The notes: generated by a model from the sequence alone, not told the origin. A stretch of DNA of 64,000 nt from Caballeronia temeraria (GCF_001544795.2 NZ_FCOI02000025.1:41532-105531), one strand, 5' to 3'; shown: positions 1-9,172, counted from the stretch's first letter. A program made the numbers and translations.

Positions 1-212
1 AATTGCTCGTATCCGCGCAGCCCGAAGCGCGAACCGCGATATGCGCCCGAATCCATGCGCGGCGTCCACGACGAGCCGGGATTCGTCACTTCGATGCTGG
101 TATCGATGGTTCCATACAACGTCACGGCACTCTGCGCATGTGCCATCGATGCGCCGATGACGCATATCGTCGACACGGCCAGCAAGCGGGTGAAAGTCTT
201 TGTCAGACGCAT
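1..212 (-). CDS. Gram-negative porin, N-terminal part (gene runs off the left edge)
   Basis: Read on the minus strand from an ATG at 212, the first 70 codons encode a signal peptide (MRLTKTF, a hydrophobic core, then cleavage after AMAHAQ-like residues) followed by SAVTLYGTIDTSIEV, the first beta strand typical of the Burkholderiales trimeric porins. The downstream GSRFGLRG motif is also characteristic of that family. The protein would sit in the outer membrane and admit small hydrophilic solutes. The remaining roughly 300 residues lie outside the window. It follows the glucose dehydrogenase gene on the same strand with about 100 bases between them, but a weak hairpin lies in that gap, so co-transcription is uncertain. 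Confidence 0.85.
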   Translation of the reverse strand, partial: MRLTKTFTRLLAVSTICVIGASMAHAQSAVTLYGTIDTSIEVTNPGSSWTPRMDSGAYRGSRFGLRGYEQ

Positions 213-275
213 GAAATGTTCGGTCCGGATAGGGAGCCGACGCGATCGAAGTAAAGGGAAAAGTCGAAAGAGGCA

Positions 276-296
276 GCGGCATGCACTCGATGCCGC
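276..296 (-). terminator. Weak hairpin between gcd and the porin gene
   Basis: The arms GCGGCAT (276-282) and ATGCCGC (290-296) form a perfect 7-bp stem with a 7-base loop just after the gcd stop codon. On the minus strand it is followed by a pyrimidine-rich but interrupted stretch rather than a clean T run. It may be a modest terminator or only a chance palindrome. Confidence 0.3.
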
Positions 297-309
297 CCGC
301 CATGATAGA

Positions 310-2742
310 TCAACGATTCAATGCGTAGGCGATGACATAGTCGCCCCGATCCGGCGATTGCCTAGCACCGCCCGCCGAGATCAGCACGTATTGCTTGCCG
401 GTCTTCGGCGACACATAGCTCATCGGGCCGCCCTGGCTTCCGACCGGAAGGCGCGCCTTCCACACTTCCTTGCCGGTGGCGCTGTCGAACGCGCGCAGAT
501 AGTAGTCTTGCGTGCCCGCGATGAACACGAGGCCGCCTTGCGTCGCGAGCGTGCCGCCGAGCGTCGGCATGCCGATGGGCATCTTCATGCGCATCTTGAT
601 GCCGAACGGTCCCGTGTCCTGCACCGTGCCGACGGGCACTTGCCACAAGAGCTTTTGCGTCTTCAGATCGACGGCCGACAGCGTGCCGAACGGCGGCTTC
701 TGACACGGAATGCCGAGCGGCGACATGAAGCGGTTCTTGTTGACGGCATACGGCGTGCCCTTCAGCGGCACCGCGCCCATTCCGGTGTTCACCGCTTCGC
801 CGCCGTTGCTCGCGGGTGCGCTGTCGGTCTTTTGCGGAATCATCTGCACCCAGAGACCCAGACGCATATCGTTGACGAAGATGACGTGATGATTCGGATC
901 AGTCGAAAGACTTCCCCAGTTCATGCCGCCGAGCGATCCCGGAAAGCTCAACGAGACATCCGTATCCGGCGCGGTGAAGAGGCCGTCGTAACGCATCGAC
1001 TTGAAGCTGATGCGGCACATCAGTTGATCGAACGGCGTTGCGCCCCACATGTCCGATTCCTTCAGCGTGGCCGCGCCGATCGTCGGCATGCCGACCGAGA
1101 ACGGCTGAGTCGACGAGTACTGCTCCTGCGCTATCGTGCCGGTCTTCACCTTGCGTTCCTCGACGCGCGTGAGCGGTTTGCCCGTCATGCGGTCGAGCAC
1201 GAAGATCTGTCCGGACTTCGTGCCGAACACAACGGCGGGCTTCGCCGATCCATCGTTTTGCGGAAAGTCGATGAGGCTCGGCTGCATCGGAATGTCGAAG
1301 TCCCACAGGTCGTTGTGAACTGTCTGGTACACCCACTTTTCCTTGCCGGTGGTCGCATCGAGCGCGAGGATCGACGTCGCGTACTTGTGATCGAGCGGCG
1401 TGCGATTGCCGCCCCACAAGTCCACCGATGAGCTGCCCATCGGGATGAAGACGGTGTTCATCGCGGGATCGTAGGACATCGGCGCCCACGAGTTCGGCGT
1501 GCTGCGCGCGTAGGTTTGTCCCGCTTGCAGGCGCGCGTTGGGATCGTCGCGGCCCGGATCGAAGGCCCAGCGCATCTCGCCGGTGATCACATCGAAGCCG
1601 CGCAGCACGCCGCCCGGCATATCGGTCTGCACGTTGTCCGCCACGCGCCCGCCCACGACGACGGTCGTGCCCGCGAGCGTCGGCGCCGAGGTCAGCTGAT
1701 ACTTCGGATCGTCGGCCACGCCGAGACCCGCCTTCAGATTCACGAAACCGTGCTCGCCGAAGCCTTCGCACAGCGCGCCCGTGTCGGCGTCGATGGCGAC
1801 GAGGCGCGCGTCGATCGTGTTCATCAACAGACGACGCTGGCAGCTAGCGCCCGCCGCGACGGAAACAGCGGTCACGGGCGTCGAGCCGTCGACCGAAGGC
1901 TGCGTCAAAGGCTTCGTGGCATCGAAATACGCGAGGCCGCGGCAACGATTCCACACCTGCGCCTGCGCGTTGATTTCGCGCTTCCAGATCTGCTTGCCGC
2001 TGTCGGCATCGACGGCGATCACGTTGTTATGCGGCGTGCACATATAGATGCGGTCGCCGATCTGCAGCGGCGTCTGCTGATCCTCCGCGCCGTTGCCGGT
2101 CGGGCTTTCGGGAACGTCGCCGGTATGGAACGTCCACGCGACCTGAAGATCCTTCACGTTATCGCGCGTGATCTGATCGAGCGCCACGAAGCGGTTTCCG
2201 CCGGGCGTGTTGCCGTAGTTGCTCCAGTCTTTTTGCGCGTGCTCTTTCGCGACGGGCACGAGCGGCGTCTCCACGCCATCGGACGCGACACTCGGATGCG
2301 GCTGAAACATCTGCACGAAGGTGACGATCATGCCAAGCGCGATGACGGCAGCGAGGCCATATGCACGCTTCGACGCGGGCTTGCCGGTCTCATGCTTGCG
2401 TAGCGACGGCCACGTGAGCAATGCGAGCACCATGAAACCGGCCGGCAGCATCAGACGCGAGACGAGCGGCCAGAAATCGAAACCGGCGTCGATGGGCGCC
2501 CAGATCAGCGTGCCGATAAACACTGCGCCGAACGCGAGCACCGCCGACGACTTCGCGCGCATGAACTGCACCGCCGCCACGACGATGACCACGCCCGCGA
2601 TCACGAAATAGGTGCTGCCGTGCAGAAGCGCGAGCTTCGCGCCGCCGCCGGCGAAAATGAGACCAGTGGCCAACAACGCGAGGCCCAACAAAACACACCC
2701 TGCTCTCAGCGCGGCTGAAAGACGGGTTTCACTCGTAGACAT
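310..2742 (-). CDS. gcd: Membrane-bound PQQ-dependent glucose/quinate-type dehydrogenase
   Basis: This 810-residue protein has the size and layout of membrane-bound quinoprotein glucose dehydrogenase. About five hydrophobic segments fill the first 150 residues, and a large PQQ-binding beta-propeller follows, beginning near the DWSNYGNTPGGNRF motif and containing repeated propeller signatures such as SPTGNGAEDQQTPL and the C-terminal GGPMSYVSPKTGKQYV block. The enzyme oxidises aldoses (or quinate/shikimate in sister families) in the periplasm and passes electrons to ubiquinone. The ATG at 2742 has a GGAG ribosome site about nine bases upstream. No pqq biosynthesis genes are present in the window, so the cofactor must come from elsewhere. 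Glucose is the usual substrate, but quinate/shikimate activity cannot be excluded by eye. Confidence 0.9.
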   Translation of the reverse strand: MSTSETRLSAALRAGCVLLGLALLATGLIFAGGGAKLALLHGSTYFVIAGVVIVVAAVQFMRAKSSAVLAFGAVFIGTLIWAPIDAGFDFWPLVSRLMLPAGFMVLALLTWPSLRKHETGKPASKRAYGLAAVIALGMIVTFVQMFQPHPSVASDGVETPLVPVAKEHAQKDWSNYGNTPGGNRFVALDQITRDNVKDLQVAWTFHTGDVPESPTGNGAEDQQTPLQIGDRIYMCTPHNNVIAVDADSGKQIWKREINAQAQVWNRCRGLAYFDATKPLTQPSVDGSTPVTAVSVAAGASCQRRLLMNTIDARLVAIDADTGALCEGFGEHGFVNLKAGLGVADDPKYQLTSAPTLAGTTVVVGGRVADNVQTDMPGGVLRGFDVITGEMRWAFDPGRDDPNARLQAGQTYARSTPNSWAPMSYDPAMNTVFIPMGSSSVDLWGGNRTPLDHKYATSILALDATTGKEKWVYQTVHNDLWDFDIPMQPSLIDFPQNDGSAKPAVVFGTKSGQIFVLDRMTGKPLTRVEERKVKTGTIAQEQYSSTQPFSVGMPTIGAATLKESDMWGATPFDQLMCRISFKSMRYDGLFTAPDTDVSLSFPGSLGGMNWGSLSTDPNHHVIFVNDMRLGLWVQMIPQKTDSAPASNGGEAVNTGMGAVPLKGTPYAVNKNRFMSPLGIPCQKPPFGTLSAVDLKTQKLLWQVPVGTVQDTGPFGIKMRMKMPIGMPTLGGTLATQGGLVFIAGTQDYYLRAFDSATGKEVWKARLPVGSQGGPMSYVSPKTGKQYVLISAGGARQSPDRGDYVIAYALNR

Positions 2743-3049
2743 CGAATCTTCTCCAGGAATCTGCCATGCGATCCGGCATCGGCCGACGAAACGGAACGCC
2801 GCGGCCGTGCTGCACCGGGCGATGAATACGTTCCGAGAAGTCGATGCGTCGAGCGACGCATCTCGTCATTCGCCGATACCGCGACACACGAGAATGCGAC
2901 GACGCGAGCATGCGTGCGCCGATGTGCGCGGCTGGATCGCCTGCCCCGTGCGGCCGATACGAACCGGCCGGGGCATTAGCGTAAACCTCTATATTCTAAC
3001 TGGATAGTTAAACGCGTGCATCGTTGAGGCCTCGCCGCGCATCGCACGT
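2743..3049. other. Intergenic stretch upstream of gcd
   Basis: About 300 bases lie between the gcd start and the 3' end of the LysR gene. No plausible coding sequence was seen. The region must hold the gcd promoter. Near its right end there is a small AT-rich palindrome TAACT-GGAT-AGTTA at 2997-3010 whose halves recur in the LysR/EamA promoter about 1 kb away. Confidence 0.5.
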
Positions 3050-3958
3050 TCACATGTCGTGCGTGCTCGCGAAGGTCTCGCCTTCGCGTTCGAGCCACGA
3101 GCGAAACAGCACGACGAGATCGTCGCCTGCTTTTTTATCGGCGACATAGGTGCAGTAGCTTCGCGACGGCAAACGCGGACCATCGAACGGCGCGACGAGA
3201 CGGCCTGCGGCGATATCGTCGGCGACGAGCGCGCTCGGCCCCATCGCAATGCCCATGCCATCGACGGCTGCCTGCAACGCCAGATAGAAGTGATCGAAGG
3301 TGAGCACCGCGGCGGGCGTGAGTTCCGGAATGCCCGCCCGTGCGAGCCACTCCGGCCAGATGCGCGGCAAGCTCGACGTATGCAGCAGCGTGTGCCGGCG
3401 CATGTCTTCGGGCGTCTGCAAAGGAATGCGTTTCAGCAGCGCCGGACTGCACACGGGCAAGCGCTCCTCTCTGAGAAAGGGCCGCATCGCGTAACCGTAG
3501 AACGTGTCCGGGCCGCCGCGAATCACGACGTCGTACGCGTCCTTCAGGCTTTCCACCGGCTCGTTCGATGTCTCTATCCGCACTTGGACATCGGGATGAT
3601 GCACGCGGAATTTTTCGAGCCGCGGCACGAGCCAGCGCAACGTGAATGTCGCGAGCGCATTCACGGTAAGCGTGCGCGACACGGCCTCGGACAGGCCATA
3701 ACGCGCCGTGGCCTGCGAAAGCCGATCGAAAAGCGGACCGATTTCCGCGAGATACGCGCGCGCCGCCGGCGTCAGGATGACGCGCCGGTTATGCCGCTCG
3801 AACAAGGGCGCGCCGAGCCACGCTTCCAGCAGGCGCACCTGCTGACTGATCGCGCCGTGCGTCACATGCAATTCGGCGGCCGCTTCCTTGAAGCTGCCGA
3901 GCCGCCCCGCAGCCTCGAAGGCGCGCAGCGCGTTGAGCGAAGGCAAAGTCGGCCTCAT
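3050..3958 (-). CDS. LysR-family transcriptional regulator (GcvA-like)
   Basis: The 302-residue protein starts with an N-terminal winged helix (PSLNALRAFEAAGRLGSFKEAAAELHVTHGAISQQ is split here only for description; key helix residues are around 20-45), followed by the RGGPDTFYG region and a periplasmic-binding-like effector domain. The HVTHGAISQQVRLLE helix and the later DVVIRGG motif are typical of the GcvA subgroup. It is transcribed divergently from the EamA exporter gene with about 105 bases between starts, the usual arrangement for a LysR regulator and its target. The effector is unknown. Confidence 0.88.
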   Translation of the reverse strand: MRPTLPSLNALRAFEAAGRLGSFKEAAAELHVTHGAISQQVRLLEAWLGAPLFERHNRRVILTPAARAYLAEIGPLFDRLSQATARYGLSEAVSRTLTVNALATFTLRWLVPRLEKFRVHHPDVQVRIETSNEPVESLKDAYDVVIRGGPDTFYGYAMRPFLREERLPVCSPALLKRIPLQTPEDMRRHTLLHTSSLPRIWPEWLARAGIPELTPAAVLTFDHFYLALQAAVDGMGIAMGPSALVADDIAAGRLVAPFDGPRLPSRSYCTYVADKKAGDDLVVLFRSWLEREGETFASTHDM

Positions 3959-4063
3959 TCGAAATAGATTTTCTAACTCGACGACGCAATTTATATGGTT
4001 TGTGACCGGTCTACAAGATAGTTATTCTATGAATCATCCGTCACATAACCGACATAAAAACGC

Positions 4064-4906
4064 ATGTTCACCTATACCGGCGGTGTCGTCCTCTTTGCAG
4101 CCGTGCTTCACGCGAGCTGGAACGCGATGCTTCATGGCAATCGCGACCGGTTCCTCTCGATGACGTGGATGAGCATCGCGATCGGCGTCGTGTCTACGTT
4201 CGTCGTCCTCTATCTGCCGATGCCCGCGCAGGCCGCGTGGCCGTATATCGTCGCGTCGGGGTTGGTGCATGTCGTCTATAACGTGAGTCTCGTGCGCTCG
4301 TATCGTCGCGGCGATCTCGCGCAGGCTTATCCGATCGCGCGCGGCTCGTCGCCGATGCTCGTCACGCTCGGCGCAGCGCTCTTCGCGCACGAAGCGATCG
4401 GCCCGCTGCACGCATTCGGCATCGTGCTGATTTCGGGCGGCATCATCGCGCTCGCGTTGCAGGGCGGCCGCGTGTCTCGGCCAGGCGCGATCGCCGCGTT
4501 GACGACCGGCGTCACCATCGCGATCTATACGGTGATCGACGGCATCGGCGTGCGTCTCTCCGGCGGCGAGGCCATCACCTACACCGCGTGGATGTTCATG
4601 TTCTACTGGTTCATGCCGGTGATCTTCGTCGCGAGACGCGGCCTTCCCGCGCTCTGGACGCCCGTGAAGCAAGCGCCGATGGCCGTGGCTTCGTCGCTCG
4701 CGGGCGGGCTCGTGTCGATCGCGGCCTACGGCATCGTGATCTGGGCGATGCAGTCCGGCGCGATGGGCGCGGTATCGGCGTTGCGCGAGACGAGCGTGGT
4801 GTTCGCGGCGCTCATCGGCCGTGTGTTTCTTCAGGAGCCGGTCAGCGCGAAACGCTGGCTCGCGTGCGTGGTCGTCGCGTGCGGGGCCGTGTGTCTCGGT
4901 TTGTGA
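4064..4906 (+). CDS. EamA/DMT-family membrane exporter
   Basis: This 280-residue protein is almost wholly hydrophobic, with about ten predicted membrane helices arranged as two EamA repeats, the second beginning near residue 145. The LHASWNAMLHG motif at residues 13-23 and the final GRVFLQEPVSAKRWLACVVV segment are characteristic of drug/metabolite transporters. Such proteins export amino acids or other small metabolites across the inner membrane. It is divergent from the LysR gene at 3050-3958, which probably controls it. The substrate is not identifiable from sequence. Confidence 0.85.
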   Translation: MFTYTGGVVLFAAVLHASWNAMLHGNRDRFLSMTWMSIAIGVVSTFVVLYLPMPAQAAWPYIVASGLVHVVYNVSLVRSYRRGDLAQAYPIARGSSPMLVTLGAALFAHEAIGPLHAFGIVLISGGIIALALQGGRVSRPGAIAALTTGVTIAIYTVIDGIGVRLSGGEAITYTAWMFMFYWFMPVIFVARRGLPALWTPVKQAPMAVASSLAGGLVSIAAYGIVIWAMQSGAMGAVSALRETSVVFAALIGRVFLQEPVSAKRWLACVVVACGAVCLGL

Positions 4907-5051
4907 GCCGGCCGCCTCCTTTCACCCGTAAGGCACATGCGGCGAACTGAGGCCCGCTCGTCCCTTTGATCGACGAATCGGGATTGCGCAAGGTTCGATA
5001 AATTGCTCATCGCGGCATTGGGCCCGATGGCGATATTCAGAGAAGAAAACC

Positions 5052-6980
5052 TTGCAACCCGTACACGAATGGCACACGGCGCCTTTGCCCGCCGACGAAG
5101 CGAAGCGGCTCCAGTTGTTGCGCAGTCTCGAGTTGCTCGACACGCCGCAGGAAGACGTCTTCGACCGTGTGACGCGCGTCGTCGCCGAATTGTTGCAGGT
5201 GCCGATCGCGCTGATATCGCTCGTCGATGAAGACCGGCAGTGGTTCAAGTCGCGCGTCGGACTCGACGTCTGCGAAACCGCGCGCGATGTGTCCTTCTGC
5301 ACGCACGCTCTGCATTCCGAACGTCTGCTGCTCGTGGAAGATGCTCACGCCGATGCGCGCTTCGCCGGCAATCCGCTCGTCACGGGCGCGCCGCACGTTC
5401 GCTTTTACGCGGGCGTGCCGCTGCGCTCGTCCAAAGGTTTCGTGCTCGGCACGCTGTGCGCGATCGACACGAAGCCGCGCACGTTGAGCGCCAGCACGCA
5501 AGCCGCCTTGTGCGATCTCGCGGCCACCGTCGAGCGCGAAATCGTGCAGCGCGAAGCGGCACGCGAGACGCGGGAGATCCAGGAAGCCGACCGCCGCAAG
5601 CTGCGCCTGTCCGAGACGCGCTTTCACACGATCTTCGAGCAGACGCCGACGGGCAAGGCCATCGTCGATCTGGACGGACGCTTCATCGAAGTCAATCCGA
5701 AGCTGTGCGAGATCACCGGCTACAGCGCCGACGAACTCGTCACGATGACCTTCCAGCAGATCACCGAGAAAGCGGATCTCCGCGCCGATCTGCAACTGGT
5801 CGCCGAACTGCTCGACGGCACGAGCAAGACGTATACGCTGGAAAAACGCTATCGGCGCCGCGATGGCGAACTCGTGTGGGTCGAGCTGTCCGTCGCGCTG
5901 ATCCGCGACGATTGCGGCCAGCCGCTGCACTTCGTGAGCGTGGCGCACGACATCACGAGCCGCAAATACAGCGAACAGGTGTTGCGCGATTATCGGCAGG
6001 AACTGGAGCGCCGCGTGCTCGAACGCACGCGTGAACTGACGAGCAGCCGCGTTGCATTGCAAACGATCACGGACAATCTGCCCGTGCTGATCGCCCATGT
6101 CGATGCGGACCTGTGCTATCGCTTCAACAATCAGGTGTATCGCGAGGTCTTCGGCGTCGATCCCGCTGCATTGCGTGGCAAGCGCGTGCGCGACACGATC
6201 GGCGCGGCGACCTTCGAGCGCTGTCTGCCCTACTTTCGCCGCGTGCTCGCGGGCGAACGCGTGACGCATGAGGATATCGTCTACGAAGGCGCACCGACCC
6301 GCATCTGGAATGCCACGTATATCCCCGAGTTTCAGCGCGATGCCGTCGCCGGCTTCTACATCATGTCGCAGGACATCACCGAGACCAAGCGACGCGAAAA
6401 TCAGATGCGCTCCGAAGTCATGCTCGATGCGCTGACGGGCCTGCCGAACCGGCGCGCGCTCGCCGAGCAGCTCGCGCTTTCAGTCGATGCCGCCCGCGAT
6501 GAAGCGGTGCCCTTCGCGCTCTTCTTCATGGACCTCGACGGCTTCAAGACCGTGAACGATCAGCACGGCCACGATGTTGGCGACGCGTTGTTGAAACAGG
6601 TCGCCACGCGTCTGAAGAAAACGACGCGCGCGGGCGATCTCGTGTGCCGCCTCGCCGGCGATGAATTCGTGCTGCTCGCGCGAGGCATCTCGTCATCGAG
6701 TGCGTGCAGCCGGATCGCGCAGGACATCTGCCGGGCGATCGGCCGGCCGTTCGAGCTGGGACGCGCCGAGGCGCATCTCGGCACGAGCGTGGGCATCGCA
6801 ATGTGCGCGGGCGGCTCCGACACCTCTGCCGAAGCGATGCTCGGCGACGCCGATCGCGCGATGTACGAAGCCAAGCGCAAAGGGCGCAACGGCTTTCGCT
6901 TCGCATCCGTGCCGGCCGACGCCGCACCCGCGATCAACAACTATCTCGACGCCGATCGTCAAAGTGCCGTACACCCTTGA
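5052..6980 (+). CDS. GAF-PAS-PAS-GGDEF sensor diguanylate cyclase
   Basis: The 642-residue protein starts with TTG at 5052. An N-terminal GAF domain (about residues 20-165, with SLVDEDRQWFKS and the FCTHAL motif) is followed by two PAS/PAC modules (about 185-310 and 335-455) joined by a short coiled helix, and a C-terminal GGDEF domain. The active-site signature is the AGDEF variant near residue 536, which is found in active cyclases. An inhibitory site RAGD lies five residues before it, so product feedback is expected. There is no EAL or HD-GYP domain and no membrane segment, so this is a cytosolic sensor that makes cyclic di-GMP. The signal is unknown. Confidence 0.9.
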   Translation: MQPVHEWHTAPLPADEAKRLQLLRSLELLDTPQEDVFDRVTRVVAELLQVPIALISLVDEDRQWFKSRVGLDVCETARDVSFCTHALHSERLLLVEDAHADARFAGNPLVTGAPHVRFYAGVPLRSSKGFVLGTLCAIDTKPRTLSASTQAALCDLAATVEREIVQREAARETREIQEADRRKLRLSETRFHTIFEQTPTGKAIVDLDGRFIEVNPKLCEITGYSADELVTMTFQQITEKADLRADLQLVAELLDGTSKTYTLEKRYRRRDGELVWVELSVALIRDDCGQPLHFVSVAHDITSRKYSEQVLRDYRQELERRVLERTRELTSSRVALQTITDNLPVLIAHVDADLCYRFNNQVYREVFGVDPAALRGKRVRDTIGAATFERCLPYFRRVLAGERVTHEDIVYEGAPTRIWNATYIPEFQRDAVAGFYIMSQDITETKRRENQMRSEVMLDALTGLPNRRALAEQLALSVDAARDEAVPFALFFMDLDGFKTVNDQHGHDVGDALLKQVATRLKKTTRAGDLVCRLAGDEFVLLARGISSSSACSRIAQDICRAIGRPFELGRAEAHLGTSVGIAMCAGGSDTSAEAMLGDADRAMYEAKRKGRNGFRFASVPADAAPAINNYLDADRQSAVHP

Positions 6981-6998
6981 TTTTTCACGATACGAAAT

Positions 6999-7070
6999 GA
7001 AAGCCCGGTTCCCGAAAATTCACGCTGCATGGCAGCATGACGTGAGTTGCACATCGGAGAATGGGCTTTC
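6999..7070 (+). other. Nested inverted repeats downstream of the GGDEF gene
   Basis: The 8-base arms GAAAGCCC (6999-7006) and GGGCTTTC (7063-7070) are perfect inverses and enclose an inner hairpin, GCTGC-ATG-GCAGC, near 7024-7036. Located just after the stop codon, the structure could act in transcription termination or 3' end stabilisation, though no clean T run follows the outer arm. Confidence 0.35.
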
Positions 7071-7168
7071 TCATCATGAGAGCGCGCGTCTAGTCCATTG
7101 ATTTGAATCAAACTTTATTTCGTGTGTGAGAGCACGCATCGCAACCGGCCGGAGTCGTTTCTTCGCTA

Positions 7169-7186
7169 ACCTCTTATACAAGAGGT
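7169..7186. promoter_or_regulatory. Short perfect palindrome upstream of the 72-residue gene
   Basis: ACCTCTT-ATAC-AAGAGGT is a perfect 7-bp inverted repeat with a 4-base spacer, lying 56 bases before the start codon at 7242. Its position suits an operator or a promoter-overlapping element. The binding protein is unknown. Confidence 0.35.
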
Positions 7187-7241
7187 GCGTGTTCGCTGAT
7201 GTGAACCGCCCGAAGGTTTCCAATCACGCTGGAGAAACGCG

Positions 7242-7460
7242 ATGCAGAACGTTTATATCGAACCGATGCCCAAGGGCCAATGGGGGCCGATCGAGGGCTA
7301 TGCGCTCGAATTCCCCGACGGCACGAGAATGACGCAGCAGAGTTTTCGCTCGGAGCGTCTTGCCGTCGATGAAATCAAGCTGCGCGGCTACGCGCCGATG
7401 GTCGCGAAGGTGCGCGTGACGGACAAGACCGTCGACGAGCATTGGCAACCCGTCGCATAA
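7242..7460 (+). CDS. Small conserved-looking protein of unknown function
   Basis: This 72-residue soluble protein starts at an ATG preceded by a GGAGAAACGCG ribosome site. It has no signal peptide or membrane segment. The sequence is well composed (charged residues evenly spread, RVTDKTVDEHW near the end) and does not look like a shadow frame. I do not recognise a named domain with confidence, but short proteins of this shape are common and restricted in Burkholderiales. It has its own promoter region with a palindrome and stands alone between the cyclase and the convergent zinc-ribbon gene. Confidence 0.7.
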   Translation: MQNVYIEPMPKGQWGPIEGYALEFPDGTRMTQQSFRSERLAVDEIKLRGYAPMVAKVRVTDKTVDEHWQPVA

Positions 7461-7753
7461 GCTTCATTCAGGCGCTTCGCATTCCACGCGAAGCGCCTTC
7501 TTGCCGGATGCTTTCTTGTTCGCGCGCGGCCAGTCACTGCCGCGCGAAATATCACCAAACGTCGACTCAGTCATGCGGGGCGCACGATTCGTCGGCGCTG
7601 AGCCGACATCAGCCCGAATTGCACATGCGCTTCGGCTATTAGGTCGTAAACCGGCGATCGTCACGATCAATACCCTCTTTCGATGGTTCCGCAAAGCCAA
7701 GCGGATCTGATCGCGGCGGGTTATTTCTCAGCACATACGATGATGCGCTCCGT

Positions 7754-8698
7754 TTAATTCTTTTTGCTCGGCCGCCAGCTGCCGTCCGCGGTCATGGCCG
7801 GCTTCACCGGCGGCGCAATGGCCGCGATCTTCTGAAAGTCCTTCGTGCCGGACTTCGTTCGAGAGGCCGGCTCGGTGCGCGTCTGCTGCTGGTTCGGCGC
7901 TTTTTTCGACGGGTGGCCCTTCGTCGCTTCGACGCATTTTCGATCGGACTTATGCGAGCATGCGGTGGCGGACTTCGACGTCGGTTTCGATACGTTCTTC
8001 GAAGCGGTTTTGGAAACGTCTTTGGAGATGCGCTTTGACGCCGTCTTGAGCGTGCGTTTTGTCGAGGGGGTTGGCTCTTTCTTTTCGACCGACCGTTCGG
8101 CGACGACGTTCTGACGCGTGCTGTCCGTGCTTGAGGCCGCGACAGGAATCACCGGCGACGGACGCTGGACTGAATGAGACGATCCTTCGGCGATGCGATC
8201 GGCGGAATCGAGATTGACGACCGTCGCCGGTGCTTTCGCCGCAGCCGTGCCGACGGTCCCGGCAACCGCACCCGCGACGGCCACAGGCAGCGACGCCGCG
8301 CGGGGTGTCGATCCGCGTTGCTCGACGTACGCGCGTGCGAGAAAACAGGCGATGAGCACGACAGTGCCCATCGCGACTGTAGCGAGTATCGAATGCGATG
8401 AGCGTTCCGTTTCGAGCACGGCCGTATTGCTGGACACGGCTGCGGGCAAGCGCGGTTCATAGATGCTCGGACGCGAGAACCAGCGTAAGCGCGGCGGTTC
8501 CTCGCGCGTCTGAAAATGACGCGTGACGCCGCGCGCCGCTTCGACTGCCCGCAGAGCGGTTCCCGCGCCCCGCGTGAGCACGGCCCCGTGCCGGTCCGCG
8601 CCGCAAAATGGGCACACGCTTTCTTCGACTGCTGAAAGGGTTTCACATCGGGGGCAGATGACGAAATAAAGCGACGAGCCATCGCCTCGCTGTTCCAT
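7754..8698 (-). CDS. Zinc-ribbon, single-pass membrane protein with a lysine-rich tail
   Basis: The protein is 314 residues if it starts at the ATG at 8698, which has a GGAG site nine bases upstream; a longer start at 8740 lacks one. Near the N-terminus are two cysteine pairs, CPRC and CPFC, making a zinc ribbon. A single membrane helix (TVAMGTVVLIACFLAR) lies near the middle. The C-terminal third is low complexity, with the unit SK followed by two or three residues repeated many times (TASKRISKDVSK and so on), giving a strongly basic, extended tail that probably lies outside the cytoplasm. I do not recognise a function. The tail could bind DNA, peptidoglycan or other polyanions. Confidence 0.7.
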   Translation of the reverse strand: MEQRGDGSSLYFVICPRCETLSAVEESVCPFCGADRHGAVLTRGAGTALRAVEAARGVTRHFQTREEPPRLRWFSRPSIYEPRLPAAVSSNTAVLETERSSHSILATVAMGTVVLIACFLARAYVEQRGSTPRAASLPVAVAGAVAGTVGTAAAKAPATVVNLDSADRIAEGSSHSVQRPSPVIPVAASSTDSTRQNVVAERSVEKKEPTPSTKRTLKTASKRISKDVSKTASKNVSKPTSKSATACSHKSDRKCVEATKGHPSKKAPNQQQTRTEPASRTKSGTKDFQKIAAIAPPVKPAMTADGSWRPSKKN

Positions 8699-9107
8699 TG
8701 TCACACTCCATCCGAATCTTTTCGGAAGGCCGATCGACAATCAGCGATCGTCCGGTCGCAAGTAATGCATACGAATTACCGTAGCATATCGGGGATTGTT
8801 GCGGAAGGACAAGCGGTCCCTTCTGAACGGGGAATTGTCTGGGGAATATGCGTTGTTTGCCGGTGCTCATTGGGATTCATGTCAAAGGGAGCCGGTTTTA
8901 TGTTGGGTCGTCCGCGACTGCGAGAAAAGCGGCCGTTCTCGAAGCTGAACGGCCGGTGGTTGCATCGATAAACATGCAAAATCGCGATGTGTCGGTCACG
9001 ATAGGGCGTTGCTTCAATGTGAGCCGACATGTGCGTGCCTGATTACCAAATACGGAGCAAGCAAGCACGGCAAGTTCACTGTGCGACGGGAGTCACTTGA
9101 TTCCCGC
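8699..9107. other. Intergenic stretch without a supported gene
   Basis: About 400 bases with only short, badly composed frames. A hairpin with arms CGGCCGTT (8930-8937) and AACGGCCG (8948-8955) is followed on the minus strand by CTTTTCTC, so it may be an old terminator for the dehydrogenase remnant that ends at 9108. Confidence 0.4.
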
Positions 9108-9170
9108 CTAGGCATTCGTTCCGCCATCGACCGTTAGATTTGCTCCCGTGATATACGCCGCCTCGTCACT
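9108..9170 (-). pseudogene. C-terminal remnant of a short-chain dehydrogenase/reductase
   Basis: Reading the minus strand gives SDEAAYITGANLTVDGGTNA and then a stop, which is the universal C-terminal block of short-chain dehydrogenases (YITGxxLTVDGG). Nothing upstream on this strand continues the protein: the homology stops at 9170, exactly where the lpxO remnant begins on the other strand. This is a gene fragment left by a deletion or rearrangement, not a functional gene. Confidence 0.75.
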
Positions 9171-9172
9171 AA

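Noticed and set aside
55..1431. A long plus-strand open frame opposite the glucose dehydrogenase gene
   Set aside because: It is very rich in Arg and His with no recognisable motif and lies exactly antisense to a well-supported gene, as expected for GC-rich shadow frames.
5037..6269. A 410-codon minus-strand frame opposite the diguanylate cyclase
   Set aside because: It mirrors the GAF-PAS coding region and has shadow-like composition; no ribosome site or motif supports it.
7900..8110. Apparent imperfect DNA repeats in the zinc-ribbon gene
   Set aside because: They reflect the repeated Ser-Lys units of the protein tail; there is no CRISPR-like spacing.
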